Notes under the pieces: model-generated | Databases searched by the model: none | Seen by the model: the letters and a program-made list of their open reading frames with translations, nothing else | What the model was told of the DNA's origin: nothing | From: Dyella sp. OK004 | GTDB lineage: Bacteria > Pseudomonadota > Gammaproteobacteria > Xanthomonadales > Rhodanobacteraceae | NCBI RefSeq assembly: GCF_900114495.1 | Contig: NZ_FOZI01000001.1 | Location: 1,383,469 to 1,447,468 of the forward strand | Reading direction: 5' to 3' | Length of the DNA: 64,000 nucleotides | Shown here: in pieces, positions 25,845-33,593 of the stretch | Layout: the number at the start of each line of letters is the position of its first letter | Numbering within the stretch: the first letter of the stretch is position 1 | Made by a program: the position numbers and the translations under genes

Positions 25845-26378
25845 ATGGAATCGTTCCACGCCACCACCATCATTTCCGTCCGTCGCAACGGCCGCGTCGT
25901 GATCGGCGGCGACGGCCAAGTCACCCTCGGCAACACGGTGATGAAGGCCAATGCCCGCAAGATCCGCCGCCTCGGCAAGGGTGATGTCCTCGCCGGCTTT
26001 GCCGGCGCCACCGCCGATGCCTTCACTTTGTTCGAGCTGTTCGAAGAAAAGCTGATCAAGCACAGCGGCAACCTGACCCGCGCCGCGGTGGAGATGGCCA
26101 AGGAATGGCGCACCGACCGCCGCCTCGGCCGCCTCGAAGCGATGCTGGCAGTGGCCGACAAGGACGCCTCACTGCTGATCTCCGGCAACGGCGATGTGCT
26201 CGAGCCCGAGCATGGCCTGATCGCGATCGGCTCCGGCGGCCCTTACGCGCAGTCGGCCGCACTCGCATTGATGGAAAACACCCAGATGGATGCGCGTGAG
26301 ATTGTCGAGAAGGCGCTGAAGATCGCCGGCGACATCTGCATCTACACCAATCACAACACGACGATCGAAGAGCTTTGA
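25845..26378 (+). CDS. hslV: HslV protease subunit
   Basis: A 177-residue proteasome-like peptidase forming the HslVU complex with the adjacent HslU ATPase. The active threonine is expected at the TTIISVRR motif, here Thr7 after a short MESFHA leader, unlike E. coli where Met alone precedes the threonine. [13 protein letters not shown] and the IGSGGPYA motif are present. Start at 25845 is chosen for its GGAG site 6 nt upstream; the frame begins at a TTG (25788) with another ATG at 25797, giving up to 19 extra residues. hslU begins 78 bp downstream. Confidence 0.95.
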   Translation: MESFHATTIISVRRNGRVVIGGDGQVTLGNTVMKANARKIRRLGKGDVLAGFAGATADAFTLFELFEEKLIKHSGNLTRAAVEMAKEWRTDRRLGRLEAMLAVADKDASLLISGNGDVLEPEHGLIAIGSGGPYAQSAALALMENTQMDAREIVEKALKIAGDICIYTNHNTTIEEL

Positions 26379-26455
26379 TGCACCGGCCGGCGTCGGCTCT
26401 TCAGTAACGTCATCCCGGCCCAGGCCGGACAAAGACCCCATTCTCCGGTGACCCC

Positions 26456-27790
26456 ATGTCCGAATTGACTCCCCGCGAAATCGTCAACGAACTCGACCAC
26501 TACATCATTGGCCAGCACGACGCGAAGCGCGCGGTGGCGATTGCGCTGCGTAACCGCTGGCGCCGCATGCAGCTGGAGCAGGGCCTGCGCGACGAAGTGA
26601 CGCCGAAGAACATCCTGATGATCGGCCCCACCGGTGTGGGCAAGACCGAGATCGCGCGCCGCCTGGCCACGCTGGCGAACGCGCCGTTCGTGAAGGTGGA
26701 AGCGACCAAGTTCACCGAGGTCGGCTACGTCGGAAAAGATGTGGAATCCATCGTGCGCGACCTGGCCGACGTGGCCTACAAACTCACCCGCGAGCAGGCG
26801 GTGAAGCGCGTGCGCTCGCAGGCCGAGGACCGCGCGGAGGATCGCATCCTCGACGCTTTGCTGCCGCGCCGCCAGACACCTACCGACTGGTCGCACGACC
26901 CGGCGCCAGCGATCGACAGCGATACGCGCCAGAAGCTGCGCAAGCAGCTGCGTGAGGGTGCGCTCGATGACCGCGAGATCGAGCTGGATTTCGCGATGAA
27001 CGTGGGCGTGGAAATCATGTCCCCGCCGGGCATGGAAGAAATGGGCCAGCAGCTGCGCCAAATGTTCCAGAACCTGGGCGGCGCCAAGTCGCAGAAGCGC
27101 AAGATGGCCATCAAACTGGCGCGGCCGCTGCTAATCGACGAAGAGGCCAGCAAACTGCTCAACGATGACGAGGTGCGTGCGCAGGCGGTGTTTGTCGCCG
27201 AGCAGAACGGCATCGTGTTTATCGACGAGATCGACAAGATCGCCCAACGTTCCGAGTGGGGCGGTGCCGGCGTCAGCCGCGAGGGTGTGCAGCGCGACCT
27301 GCTGCCGCTGGTGGAGGGCTCCACCGTGTCCACCAAGTACGGCCCGATCAAGACCGACCACATGTTGTTCATCGCTTCGGGTGCGTTCTCGCTCGCAAAG
27401 CCTTCGGACCTGATCCCGGAGCTGCAGGGCCGCCTGCCGATCCGGGTGGAGCTGTCGGCGCTGTCGGTCGGTGACTTCCAACGCATCCTGCGCGAACCGC
27501 AGAACGCGCTGACCAAGCAATACGTTGCCCTGCTAGGTACGGAAGGCGTAAGCATCGAGTTCACCGAAGCCGGCATTGATCGCCTGGCTGAGGTGGCCTT
27601 CCAGGTGAACGAGCGCACCGAAAACATCGGCGCCCGCCGCCTGCATACGGTGATGGAGCGCCTGCTAGAGAAGATCTCCTTCGAAGCTGCAGACAAATCC
27701 GGCGAAAAATACGTGATTGACGCCGAATATGTTGATAAAAACCTAGGCAACCTGGTCAAGGACGAGGACCTGAGCCGTTACATCCTGTAA
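26456..27790 (+). CDS. hslU: HslU ATPase subunit
   Basis: A 444-residue AAA+ unfoldase (ClpY) that feeds substrates to HslV. It begins with [17 protein letters not shown], has Walker [10 protein letters not shown] near residues 57-64, a Walker B-type [10 protein letters not shown] near 250, the intermediate (I) domain between about 110 and 240, and the conserved C-terminal tail needed to open HslV (ends LSRYIL). Length equals that of most gammaproteobacterial HslU. It follows hslV in the same direction and should share its transcript. Confidence 0.97.
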   Translation: MSELTPREIVNELDHYIIGQHDAKRAVAIALRNRWRRMQLEQGLRDEVTPKNILMIGPTGVGKTEIARRLATLANAPFVKVEATKFTEVGYVGKDVESIVRDLADVAYKLTREQAVKRVRSQAEDRAEDRILDALLPRRQTPTDWSHDPAPAIDSDTRQKLRKQLREGALDDREIELDFAMNVGVEIMSPPGMEEMGQQLRQMFQNLGGAKSQKRKMAIKLARPLLIDEEASKLLNDDEVRAQAVFVAEQNGIVFIDEIDKIAQRSEWGGAGVSREGVQRDLLPLVEGSTVSTKYGPIKTDHMLFIASGAFSLAKPSDLIPELQGRLPIRVELSALSVGDFQRILREPQNALTKQYVALLGTEGVSIEFTEAGIDRLAEVAFQVNERTENIGARRLHTVMERLLEKISFEAADKSGEKYVIDAEYVDKNLGNLVKDEDLSRYIL

Positions 27791-27828
27791 ACATGGGGAA
27801 AGACCCCGGCTGTTAAAATTAGGGGCGT

Positions 27829-28443
27829 ATGGGAAAGGTTATTGAACTCAAGACGACGGGTCAGCGGGCTCAGCTGCGCGAAGCGCAGCAACAGCAGCAA
27901 CTGATCCGTCTATGGCGCGGCGAACTCGAACACGGCAGCTTCTGTGGCTACGTCGGCGGGGTTGGCCGCGAATTTTTCTTGCTGTGGGTCGTGGGTGACG
28001 GCATCACCTACGACGGCATGTACATCATGCGGCACCGCGACATCTCCGAGCTGGAGGCGCCGGACAAGCACGCCCCCTTCATGGAGAAGGCGTTGGCGCT
28101 CAAGCACATCCTGCCGCGCCCACCGCGCGGCTTCCCGCTCGACGACATTCGCGAGGTGGTGCAGGCCGCCGCCAAACAATCGCCGGTGATCGGCGTGCAT
28201 GTGGACAGCGAAGACGAATCCGAAGTCTGCTACATCGGCAAGCTGATCAGCGTCGAGGAAGACGGCTTCAACATGCAGGAAATCAGCCCCGACGCGGAGT
28301 GGCTGCGCGAGGCGTCGTTCTTCTCCTGGGATGAGGTTTCCACCCTCAGTATCGAGGACGGCTACGCCCAGTCGCTGCTGGCAGTCGCCGGTATGCCGCC
28401 GCCGCTGGAGCAGGGCGATTCCGGCGTCGGTCACGCGCAGTAA
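27829..28443 (+). CDS. Conserved protein of unknown function downstream of hslVU
   Basis: A 204-residue cytoplasmic protein without recognised domain. It begins with a Gln-rich basic segment, then a region with several aromatic residues (LWRGELEHGSFCGYVGGVGREFF cut short here: notable Gly/Phe pattern) and an acidic C-terminal half. The gap to hslU is 38 bp and contains a possible -10-like TTAAAAT at 27813-27819 and AGGGG 3 nt before the ATG, so it may have its own start site. The ribosome site spacing is unusually short. Codon use resembles neighbours. I assign no function. Confidence 0.75.
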   Translation: MGKVIELKTTGQRAQLREAQQQQQLIRLWRGELEHGSFCGYVGGVGREFFLLWVVGDGITYDGMYIMRHRDISELEAPDKHAPFMEKALALKHILPRPPRGFPLDDIREVVQAAAKQSPVIGVHVDSEDESEVCYIGKLISVEEDGFNMQEISPDAEWLREASFFSWDEVSTLSIEDGYAQSLLAVAGMPPPLEQGDSGVGHAQ

Positions 28444-28490
28444 GCCGCGGCAGGCTACGCTGGTCGCTCTCGCCTGAGACCGGAGGCAGC

Positions 28491-28868
28491 ATGCCCACCC
28501 GTCGTTTGTTGCTTCGTGCTTGGTTGTTGCTGCCGCTGGGCACGGGTGTGGCATGCGCCCACCCTGCTGGAAACCCGCCAACCATGTCCGATACCCAGCC
28601 CAGTGCTCCCAAACCCGTCACGGTGCAGTTGATCGTCAGCTTCAAGGATGACGCCAGTCCTTCCGCCATGGCGGAAGCCAGCAAGGCCGTAGGTGCGCCG
28701 CTGGTGCGCCACATGGATTGGGCGTATGCCATCGTGGTCACGTTGCCAGCGGGCATGAGCGCTGAGCAGGGCATCGCCCGCTTCAAGGCACAACCAGGCG
28801 TGGCGGGTGTGGAGGTGGATCGGCAGCTACAGGCCAACCCGATCCGCGGACCCAAGCTCGGTCACTGA
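28491..28868 (+). CDS. Small secreted protein resembling a subtilase propeptide / I9 inhibitor
   Basis: A 125-residue protein with a signal peptide (residues 1-23; LLPLGTGVACA, possibly a lipobox-like end). The mature part VQLIVSFKDDASP...VVTLPAGMSAEQGIARFKAQPGVAGVEVDR has the beta-alpha-beta shape and wording typical of inhibitor I9 propeptides of subtilisin-like proteases, but no protease follows it in the frame. Such orphan propeptides can act as protease inhibitors. It lies about 50 bp after the unknown hslVU-downstream gene and converges on the dipeptidyl peptidase gene. The similarity is by eye and needs profile support. Confidence 0.65.
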   Translation: MPTRRLLLRAWLLLPLGTGVACAHPAGNPPTMSDTQPSAPKPVTVQLIVSFKDDASPSAMAEASKAVGAPLVRHMDWAYAIVVTLPAGMSAEQGIARFKAQPGVAGVEVDRQLQANPIRGPKLGH

Positions 28869-28882
28869 AACCCTGTTTCGAT

Positions 28883-28918
28883 AAAGCGCCCGCCAGCCAC
28901 GCTGGTGGGCGCTTTTTT
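28883..28918 (+). terminator. Intrinsic terminator after the I9-like gene
   Basis: A 15-bp stem with one G-T mismatch pair (28883-28897 with 28901-28915), a CAC loop and a run of six T ending at 28918. It lies between the converging I9-like and dipeptidyl peptidase genes. Confidence 0.85.
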
Positions 28919-28923
28919 CGTTT

Positions 28924-31203
28924 TCAGGGTGCTGTGGCGCCGGCGGCCGTGGAAGTCGCCGCTGCAGGTGCGCGTGCCACCGGCTGCGCGCTGCCCCTCA
29001 CTTCCCGATCGAAGAAGTTGGCGATCAGGTGATACACGTGCGTGCGCTGGCCTGGCAGGTTCAGGCCGTGCTTGGCGCCGGGGTACGCCATCAATTGGAA
29101 CTGCGTGCCGCGCTTCTGCAATTCCGCCATCAGTTTGGTGGAGTTGAGGAACAGCACGTTGTCGTCAGCCATGCCGTGCACCAGATAGAGCTTGCTGGTG
29201 AGTCCGTCGAGCCAGGCGAGCGGGCTGCTGCGCGTGTAGCCGGCTTCATTGTCCTGCGGACGTCCCAAGTAGCGCTCGGTGTAGAAGGTGTCATACAGAC
29301 GCCAGTCGGTCACCGGTGCCACCGCCACGCCACCGGCGAGTTCGTTCGAGGCCTTGGACAGCATCATGGTGGTCATGAAACCGCCGTAGCTCCAGCCGAA
29401 TACGCCGATGTGCTTGCCGTCAACCCAGGGCTGCGCTTTCAGCCAATGGATGCCGGCGATCTGGTCTTCCACTTCGGCCGCGCCGAGCTGCTGATAGATG
29501 GCATCCTCGAATTTGCGCCCGCGCCGCGCCATGCCGCGGTTGTCGAGGGTGAACACGACATAGCCCTGGTTGGCCATGTATTGGTTGAAGTAATCGCCCC
29601 AGGTATTCACCACCAGCTGTGCGTGCGGGCCGCCGTAATAGGCGTCAAACACCGGGTACTTCTTGGTCGGATCGAAGCCGGCCGGCTTGTAGATGCGGTA
29701 GTACAGCGTCTGTCCGTCGGCCGCTTTGAGCGTGCCGAACTCGGGCTTGATCAAGCTGGTGCGGTACGGCCAGAACGGGTGCTTCTCGTCGAGCTTGTTC
29801 TGCTCGATCCAGCTGACAAAGCTGCCGTCTGGCTTGTGCACGCTGACCTGCGGCGGCGTGTCGGCGCTGGAATAGATGTCCAGATAGAAGCCGGCGTTCG
29901 GCGCGAACTCCGCCATGTGTGTGCCGGCGCCCTGGCTGATGCGCGCCGGTGCACTTGCCGTACTACCGTCGAGCTTCAGCGCGTAGATCTGGCGATCCGG
30001 CACGAAGTCGCGGTTGGAGCTGACGTAGACCGTGCCGTTGTGCTCATCCACCGCCAGCACGCCGTCGATCTGCCAGTCGCCCTGGCTCACTGGGTGCTTG
30101 AGCTTGCCGTCGATGCCGTACAGGTAGAGATGATGGAAGCCGCTGCGTTCGCTGCCCCACAGGAAGCTTTTGCCGTCCTTGAGGAAACTCAGGTCGTCAT
30201 TGAGGTTGATCCAGGTGTCGCTGGTCTCGGTGAGCAAGGTGTGCTGCGCCAGCGTCTTGGCGTCGACCAGTTTCAGTTCCAGTTTCTGCTGGCTGCGTGG
30301 CATGCGCTGATAGGTGAGGTGCTTGCCATCGGGCAGCCACTTCACGCGCACCAGATAGATGTCGGTGTCCTTGCCGAGGTCGATCCAGCGCGGCTGGCCA
30401 CCGGCCGGTGCGACCAGGCCCAGCTTCACCGCCACATTCGGATCGCCCGCGCCCGGGTAGCGCTGGTCAATCACTTCGGTGCGATCGGCATAGACCTCGG
30501 TGCGCTTGGTCACCGGCACCTTGGCTTCGTCGTAGCGCTCGAATGCGATGGCGCTATCGTCCGGCGCCCACCAATAACCGGCGCTGCGATCCATTTCCTC
30601 CTGCGCGACAAACTCGGCCTCGCCGTTGTGCACGGTACCGCCGCCGTCGTGGGTGAGCTGCTTCGCTTCACCCGTGGTGAGGTCGATCGCCCACAGGTTC
30701 TGGTCACGCACATAGGACACGAAGCGTCCCTTCGGCGAGATCTTCGGATCGATCACGTCGCCGCCGGTATCCAGCGCGCGCGGCGCCGGCTTGGCATCCG
30801 CGAGGTTGTACAGATAGAGCTTGCCGCCGATGGGAAACAGCAGCTGTTTGCCATCCGGCGACCACTGGTAACTGAGGATGCCGCGCAGCCCCGCCGTGCG
30901 GGCGCGCTCGCGGCGCGCCTTCTCCGCGTCGGAAAGCTGCTCGCCCTGCGGCTCCAGCTTGCGCGAATCCACCAGCAGATGCGTGCTGTTGTCCTTGGGG
31001 CGGTATTCCCATAGGTCCAGCTGAAACTGGTCGTCGCTGCGCGGGCGCAGGAAGGTGATGCGGCTGCCGTCCGGCGAGATCTGCAAGCCGCGCGGCGCGG
31101 GGCCGGCGAGGCTGCCGCCGTCGAAGATGCGTTCGATAGTGAGTTTGTCGGCCATGGTCGGCAGGGCCACCGTCATCAGGGTGGCGAAGAGGAGGGCGCG
31201 CAT
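28924..31203 (-). CDS. Secreted S9 dipeptidyl peptidase IV-type protease
   Basis: A 759-residue exported prolyl-oligopeptidase-family enzyme. A signal peptide occupies residues 1-18. A beta-propeller N-terminal half (DPPIV N region, about 60-470) carries repeated WSPDGK/WLPDGK blades and the EE motif region (FVAQEEMDR) that marks dipeptidyl peptidases. The hydrolase half has the triad Ser605 (GWSYGG), Asp680 (MADDN) and His712 (AKHGL). It should remove X-Pro dipeptides from peptides in the periplasm or outside. The C terminus is a low-complexity Ala/Thr tail. It is monocistronic. Confidence 0.92.
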   Translation of the reverse strand: MRALLFATLMTVALPTMADKLTIERIFDGGSLAGPAPRGLQISPDGSRITFLRPRSDDQFQLDLWEYRPKDNSTHLLVDSRKLEPQGEQLSDAEKARRERARTAGLRGILSYQWSPDGKQLLFPIGGKLYLYNLADAKPAPRALDTGGDVIDPKISPKGRFVSYVRDQNLWAIDLTTGEAKQLTHDGGGTVHNGEAEFVAQEEMDRSAGYWWAPDDSAIAFERYDEAKVPVTKRTEVYADRTEVIDQRYPGAGDPNVAVKLGLVAPAGGQPRWIDLGKDTDIYLVRVKWLPDGKHLTYQRMPRSQQKLELKLVDAKTLAQHTLLTETSDTWINLNDDLSFLKDGKSFLWGSERSGFHHLYLYGIDGKLKHPVSQGDWQIDGVLAVDEHNGTVYVSSNRDFVPDRQIYALKLDGSTASAPARISQGAGTHMAEFAPNAGFYLDIYSSADTPPQVSVHKPDGSFVSWIEQNKLDEKHPFWPYRTSLIKPEFGTLKAADGQTLYYRIYKPAGFDPTKKYPVFDAYYGGPHAQLVVNTWGDYFNQYMANQGYVVFTLDNRGMARRGRKFEDAIYQQLGAAEVEDQIAGIHWLKAQPWVDGKHIGVFGWSYGGFMTTMMLSKASNELAGGVAVAPVTDWRLYDTFYTERYLGRPQDNEAGYTRSSPLAWLDGLTSKLYLVHGMADDNVLFLNSTKLMAELQKRGTQFQLMAYPGAKHGLNLPGQRTHVYHLIANFFDREVRGSAQPVARAPAAATSTAAGATAP

Positions 31204-31331
31204 GGGTACTTCCTTGGACTGCTGCGGGTAAAGCGCAAGAACAAGCGCGGATTAGAACGCGTCACGCGATGCGATGCCAGCATTACCTGTCCGGAGAAGG
31301 CGGTGCACTCAAGCGAATGCACCGCGAAATA

Positions 31332-32030
31332 TCAGGTTTTTGCACCCTGCCCGAACAGCACTTTGCGAGCCTCCTCGTCCTGGGCCAGGTCGAAACGTCC
31401 CTTGATCGACTCGCCGATCTCATAGGCCTTCTTGGTCGCTGGCCGCTCACGGACGGCTTCGAACCAAGTCTTCAGGTGCGGGAAATCATCCAGCGACATG
31501 CCCTGTGATTCGTACGGCACGATCCACGGATAGGCGGCCATATCAGCGATGGTGTAGTCCTTGCCGGCGACAAAGGCGCGGCCGTCCAGCTGCTTGTTCA
31601 ACACGCCGTAGAGCCGGCGCGTTTCGTTGACGTAGCGGTCAATCGCGTAGGGGATCTTTTCCGGCGCATAGCGATTGAAGTGATGGTTCTGCCCCAGCAT
31701 CGGCCCCAGTCCGCCCACCTGCCAGTACACCCACTCCAGCACCTTGAAGCGGCCGCGCACGTCGGTGGGCAAGAAGCGGCCGGTCTTGTCGGCCAGATAC
31801 TGCAGGATGGCGCCCGATTCGAACACGCTAAGCGGCTTGCCACCATCGGCCGGTGCCGTATCCACGATGGCCGGCATACGGTTGTTGGGCGAGATCGCGA
31901 GAAACTCGGGCTTGAACTGATCGCCCTTGCCGATGTTCACCGGCTTGATCTCGTAGGGCAGGCCGGCTTCCTCGAGGAACAGGGCGATCTTGTGGCCGTT
32001 GGGCGTGGGCCAGTAGTGCAGCTCGATCAT
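31332..32030 (-). CDS. YfcG-type glutathione S-transferase (disulfide reductase-like)
   Basis: A 232-residue cytoplasmic protein of the GST superfamily (N-terminal thioredoxin-like domain 1-85, helical C-terminal domain). It follows E. coli YfcG closely: PTPNGHKIALFLEEAGL, IGKGDQFKPEFLAISPNN, ESGAILQYLA and WVYWQVGGLGPMLGQNHHFN are all present. YfcG uses bound glutathione disulfide to reduce disulfides rather than conjugating xenobiotics. The start at 32030 has an AAGGA-type site. It stands alone, 142 bp from the divergent Spy-like gene. Confidence 0.92.
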   Translation of the reverse strand: MIELHYWPTPNGHKIALFLEEAGLPYEIKPVNIGKGDQFKPEFLAISPNNRMPAIVDTAPADGGKPLSVFESGAILQYLADKTGRFLPTDVRGRFKVLEWVYWQVGGLGPMLGQNHHFNRYAPEKIPYAIDRYVNETRRLYGVLNKQLDGRAFVAGKDYTIADMAAYPWIVPYESQGMSLDDFPHLKTWFEAVRERPATKKAYEIGESIKGRFDLAQDEEARKVLFGQGAKT

Positions 32031-32171
32031 GAGAATTCCTTCGGCGCGGGCGATTTCAAGGATGTTCGGGGCATCAGGCGGGCTTTCAAGGCAGCAAGCG
32101 GCTCGGTGCTGCGGTCAACGCGCGCCGAATGCCCACGTTCATCGCCTCTGAATCCCTGTGGAGATGCCCGC

Positions 32172-32615
32172 ATGAAGAAGACCCTCGCCTGCCTGACCTC
32201 CCTCATCCTTGGCCTGAGTGCCGGTGCTTACGCCCAGACCAGTACCCCTGCCGCAACGGACGGTAACGGTACACATGCCGCCAAGCGCCCGATGGATCCG
32301 CAGCAGCGTGCGGATCATCTCGCCAAGCATCTGCAGCTCACTACCGAACAGACGAACCGGATTGCCGCCATTCTCGGCACTCACCAGCAACAACTGCAGT
32401 CGCTCCGAAGCGACCGTAGCGTGAAGGGTGCAGATCGGCGCGCGAAGGCACAGGCCATCGTCAAGGATGGCGACACTCAGCTGCAGGCCGTGCTCACCGA
32501 CAACCAGCGCCAGCGCTACCTGAGCATGCGCGAAGCCATGATCGAACGTCGGCAGGAGAAGGAGGGTGCCAAGAACGAGCCCACCACACCGATGCCCGAC
32601 ACCGCCGGCAAGTGA
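32172..32615 (+). CDS. Spy/CpxP-like periplasmic protein
   Basis: A 147-residue exported protein. Signal peptide residues 1-21 end AYA. The mature part is helical with an LQLTTEQTNRIAAIL segment and later LQAVLTDNQRQRYLSMREAM, the pair of LTxxQ-like motifs of the Spy/CpxP family. These are periplasmic chaperones or stress-sensor inhibitors, usually controlled by envelope stress. The start at 32172 is chosen because the upstream part of the long frame is antisense to the GST gene and lacks a signal peptide. The function here is inferred from family resemblance only. Confidence 0.78.
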   Translation: MKKTLACLTSLILGLSAGAYAQTSTPAATDGNGTHAAKRPMDPQQRADHLAKHLQLTTEQTNRIAAILGTHQQQLQSLRSDRSVKGADRRAKAQAIVKDGDTQLQAVLTDNQRQRYLSMREAMIERRQEKEGAKNEPTTPMPDTAGK

Positions 32616-32690
32616 TGCGTCGGGCCCGTCACGGCGGGCACTGCTTCACGTATGCTCGGCGATCTTTATCGCAGAGCTAAGGGTCGGGAC

Positions 32691-33584
32691 ATGACACGCG
32701 TGGTGGTGGTCGGCAGCATCAACATGGATCTGGTGACGTTGTCGCCGCGTTTCGTGGGCCCCGGCGAAACCATTCTCGGCGAGCGCTTCGTTACCGTGCC
32801 GGGTGGGAAGGGTGCGAACCAGGCCGTCGCCGCCGCGAGGCTTGGTGCCGAAGTAGCACTGGTAGGCGCGCTCGGCGACGACGGCTTCGGCCAGCAACTG
32901 CGCGATGGCCTTGCCCGCGAAGGTGTGCAGCTCGATCACGTGCGGCAGATCGCCGATTGCGGCAGCGGCACGGCGTCGATCACCGTGGCCGGCGGCGAGA
33001 ATCAGATCATCGTGGTGCCTGCCGCCAATGCCCGCGTAACGCCAGCGCAGGTGGAGCAGGCCCAGGCCGTGATCGCGCGCGCCGATGCGGTGCTGGTGCA
33101 GATGGAGATTCCACTGGAGTCGGTGGAAGCCACGCTGCGTCTCGGCCAGCGATGGGGTGTGCCGGTAATCCTCAATCCTGCACCCGCGCAGAAACTGCCG
33201 GAGGCGTGGTTGAAGCTGGCGCGCTACGTCACGCCGAACCAGCATGAGCTGGCGATCCTGCTCGGCGCCGACGAGCACGAGGACTTCCACGAACTGATGC
33301 GGCGCGCACCGTGCCCAGTGGTGCTGACCCGAGGCGCCGAAGGTGCGTGGTACAGCGATCACAGCGAACCGGCACACCAACCCGGCTTCAAGATCGATGT
33401 CGTCGACACGACCGGTGCAGGCGATACCTTCAACGCGGCGCTCGCCACGTTCCTGCGTGAAGGTTTGCCCGTCGCTGTACGCAAGGCCTGCGCGGCGGCG
33501 GCACTGTCGGTATCGCGACTCGGTGCGCAAGGCGGCATGCCGCACGCGAAAGAACTGGAAACATGGCTCGCCCGGCAGGGCTGA
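32691..33584 (+). CDS. rbsK: Ribokinase (PfkB family)
   Basis: A 297-residue sugar kinase that phosphorylates ribose to ribose 5-phosphate. The PfkB signatures are seen at GGKGANQAVAAARLG (residues about 40-55) and DTTGAGDTFNAAL (about 245-257), the latter containing the catalytic Asp. GSINMDLV at the N terminus is typical of ribokinases. Start at 32691 follows an AAGGG site; the frame begins at 32652, which adds 13 residues with no family support. No ribose transporter or regulator is beside it, so nucleoside-derived ribose salvage is likely. Confidence 0.92.
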   Translation: MTRVVVVGSINMDLVTLSPRFVGPGETILGERFVTVPGGKGANQAVAAARLGAEVALVGALGDDGFGQQLRDGLAREGVQLDHVRQIADCGSGTASITVAGGENQIIVVPAANARVTPAQVEQAQAVIARADAVLVQMEIPLESVEATLRLGQRWGVPVILNPAPAQKLPEAWLKLARYVTPNQHELAILLGADEHEDFHELMRRAPCPVVLTRGAEGAWYSDHSEPAHQPGFKIDVVDTTGAGDTFNAALATFLREGLPVAVRKACAAAALSVSRLGAQGGMPHAKELETWLARQG

Positions 33585-33593
33585 GCCATCGTT

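Noticed and set aside
29029-31014. 661-codon plus-strand frame over the dipeptidyl peptidase gene
   Set aside because: Antisense frame; the minus-strand gene has a complete catalytic triad and signal peptide, this one has nothing.
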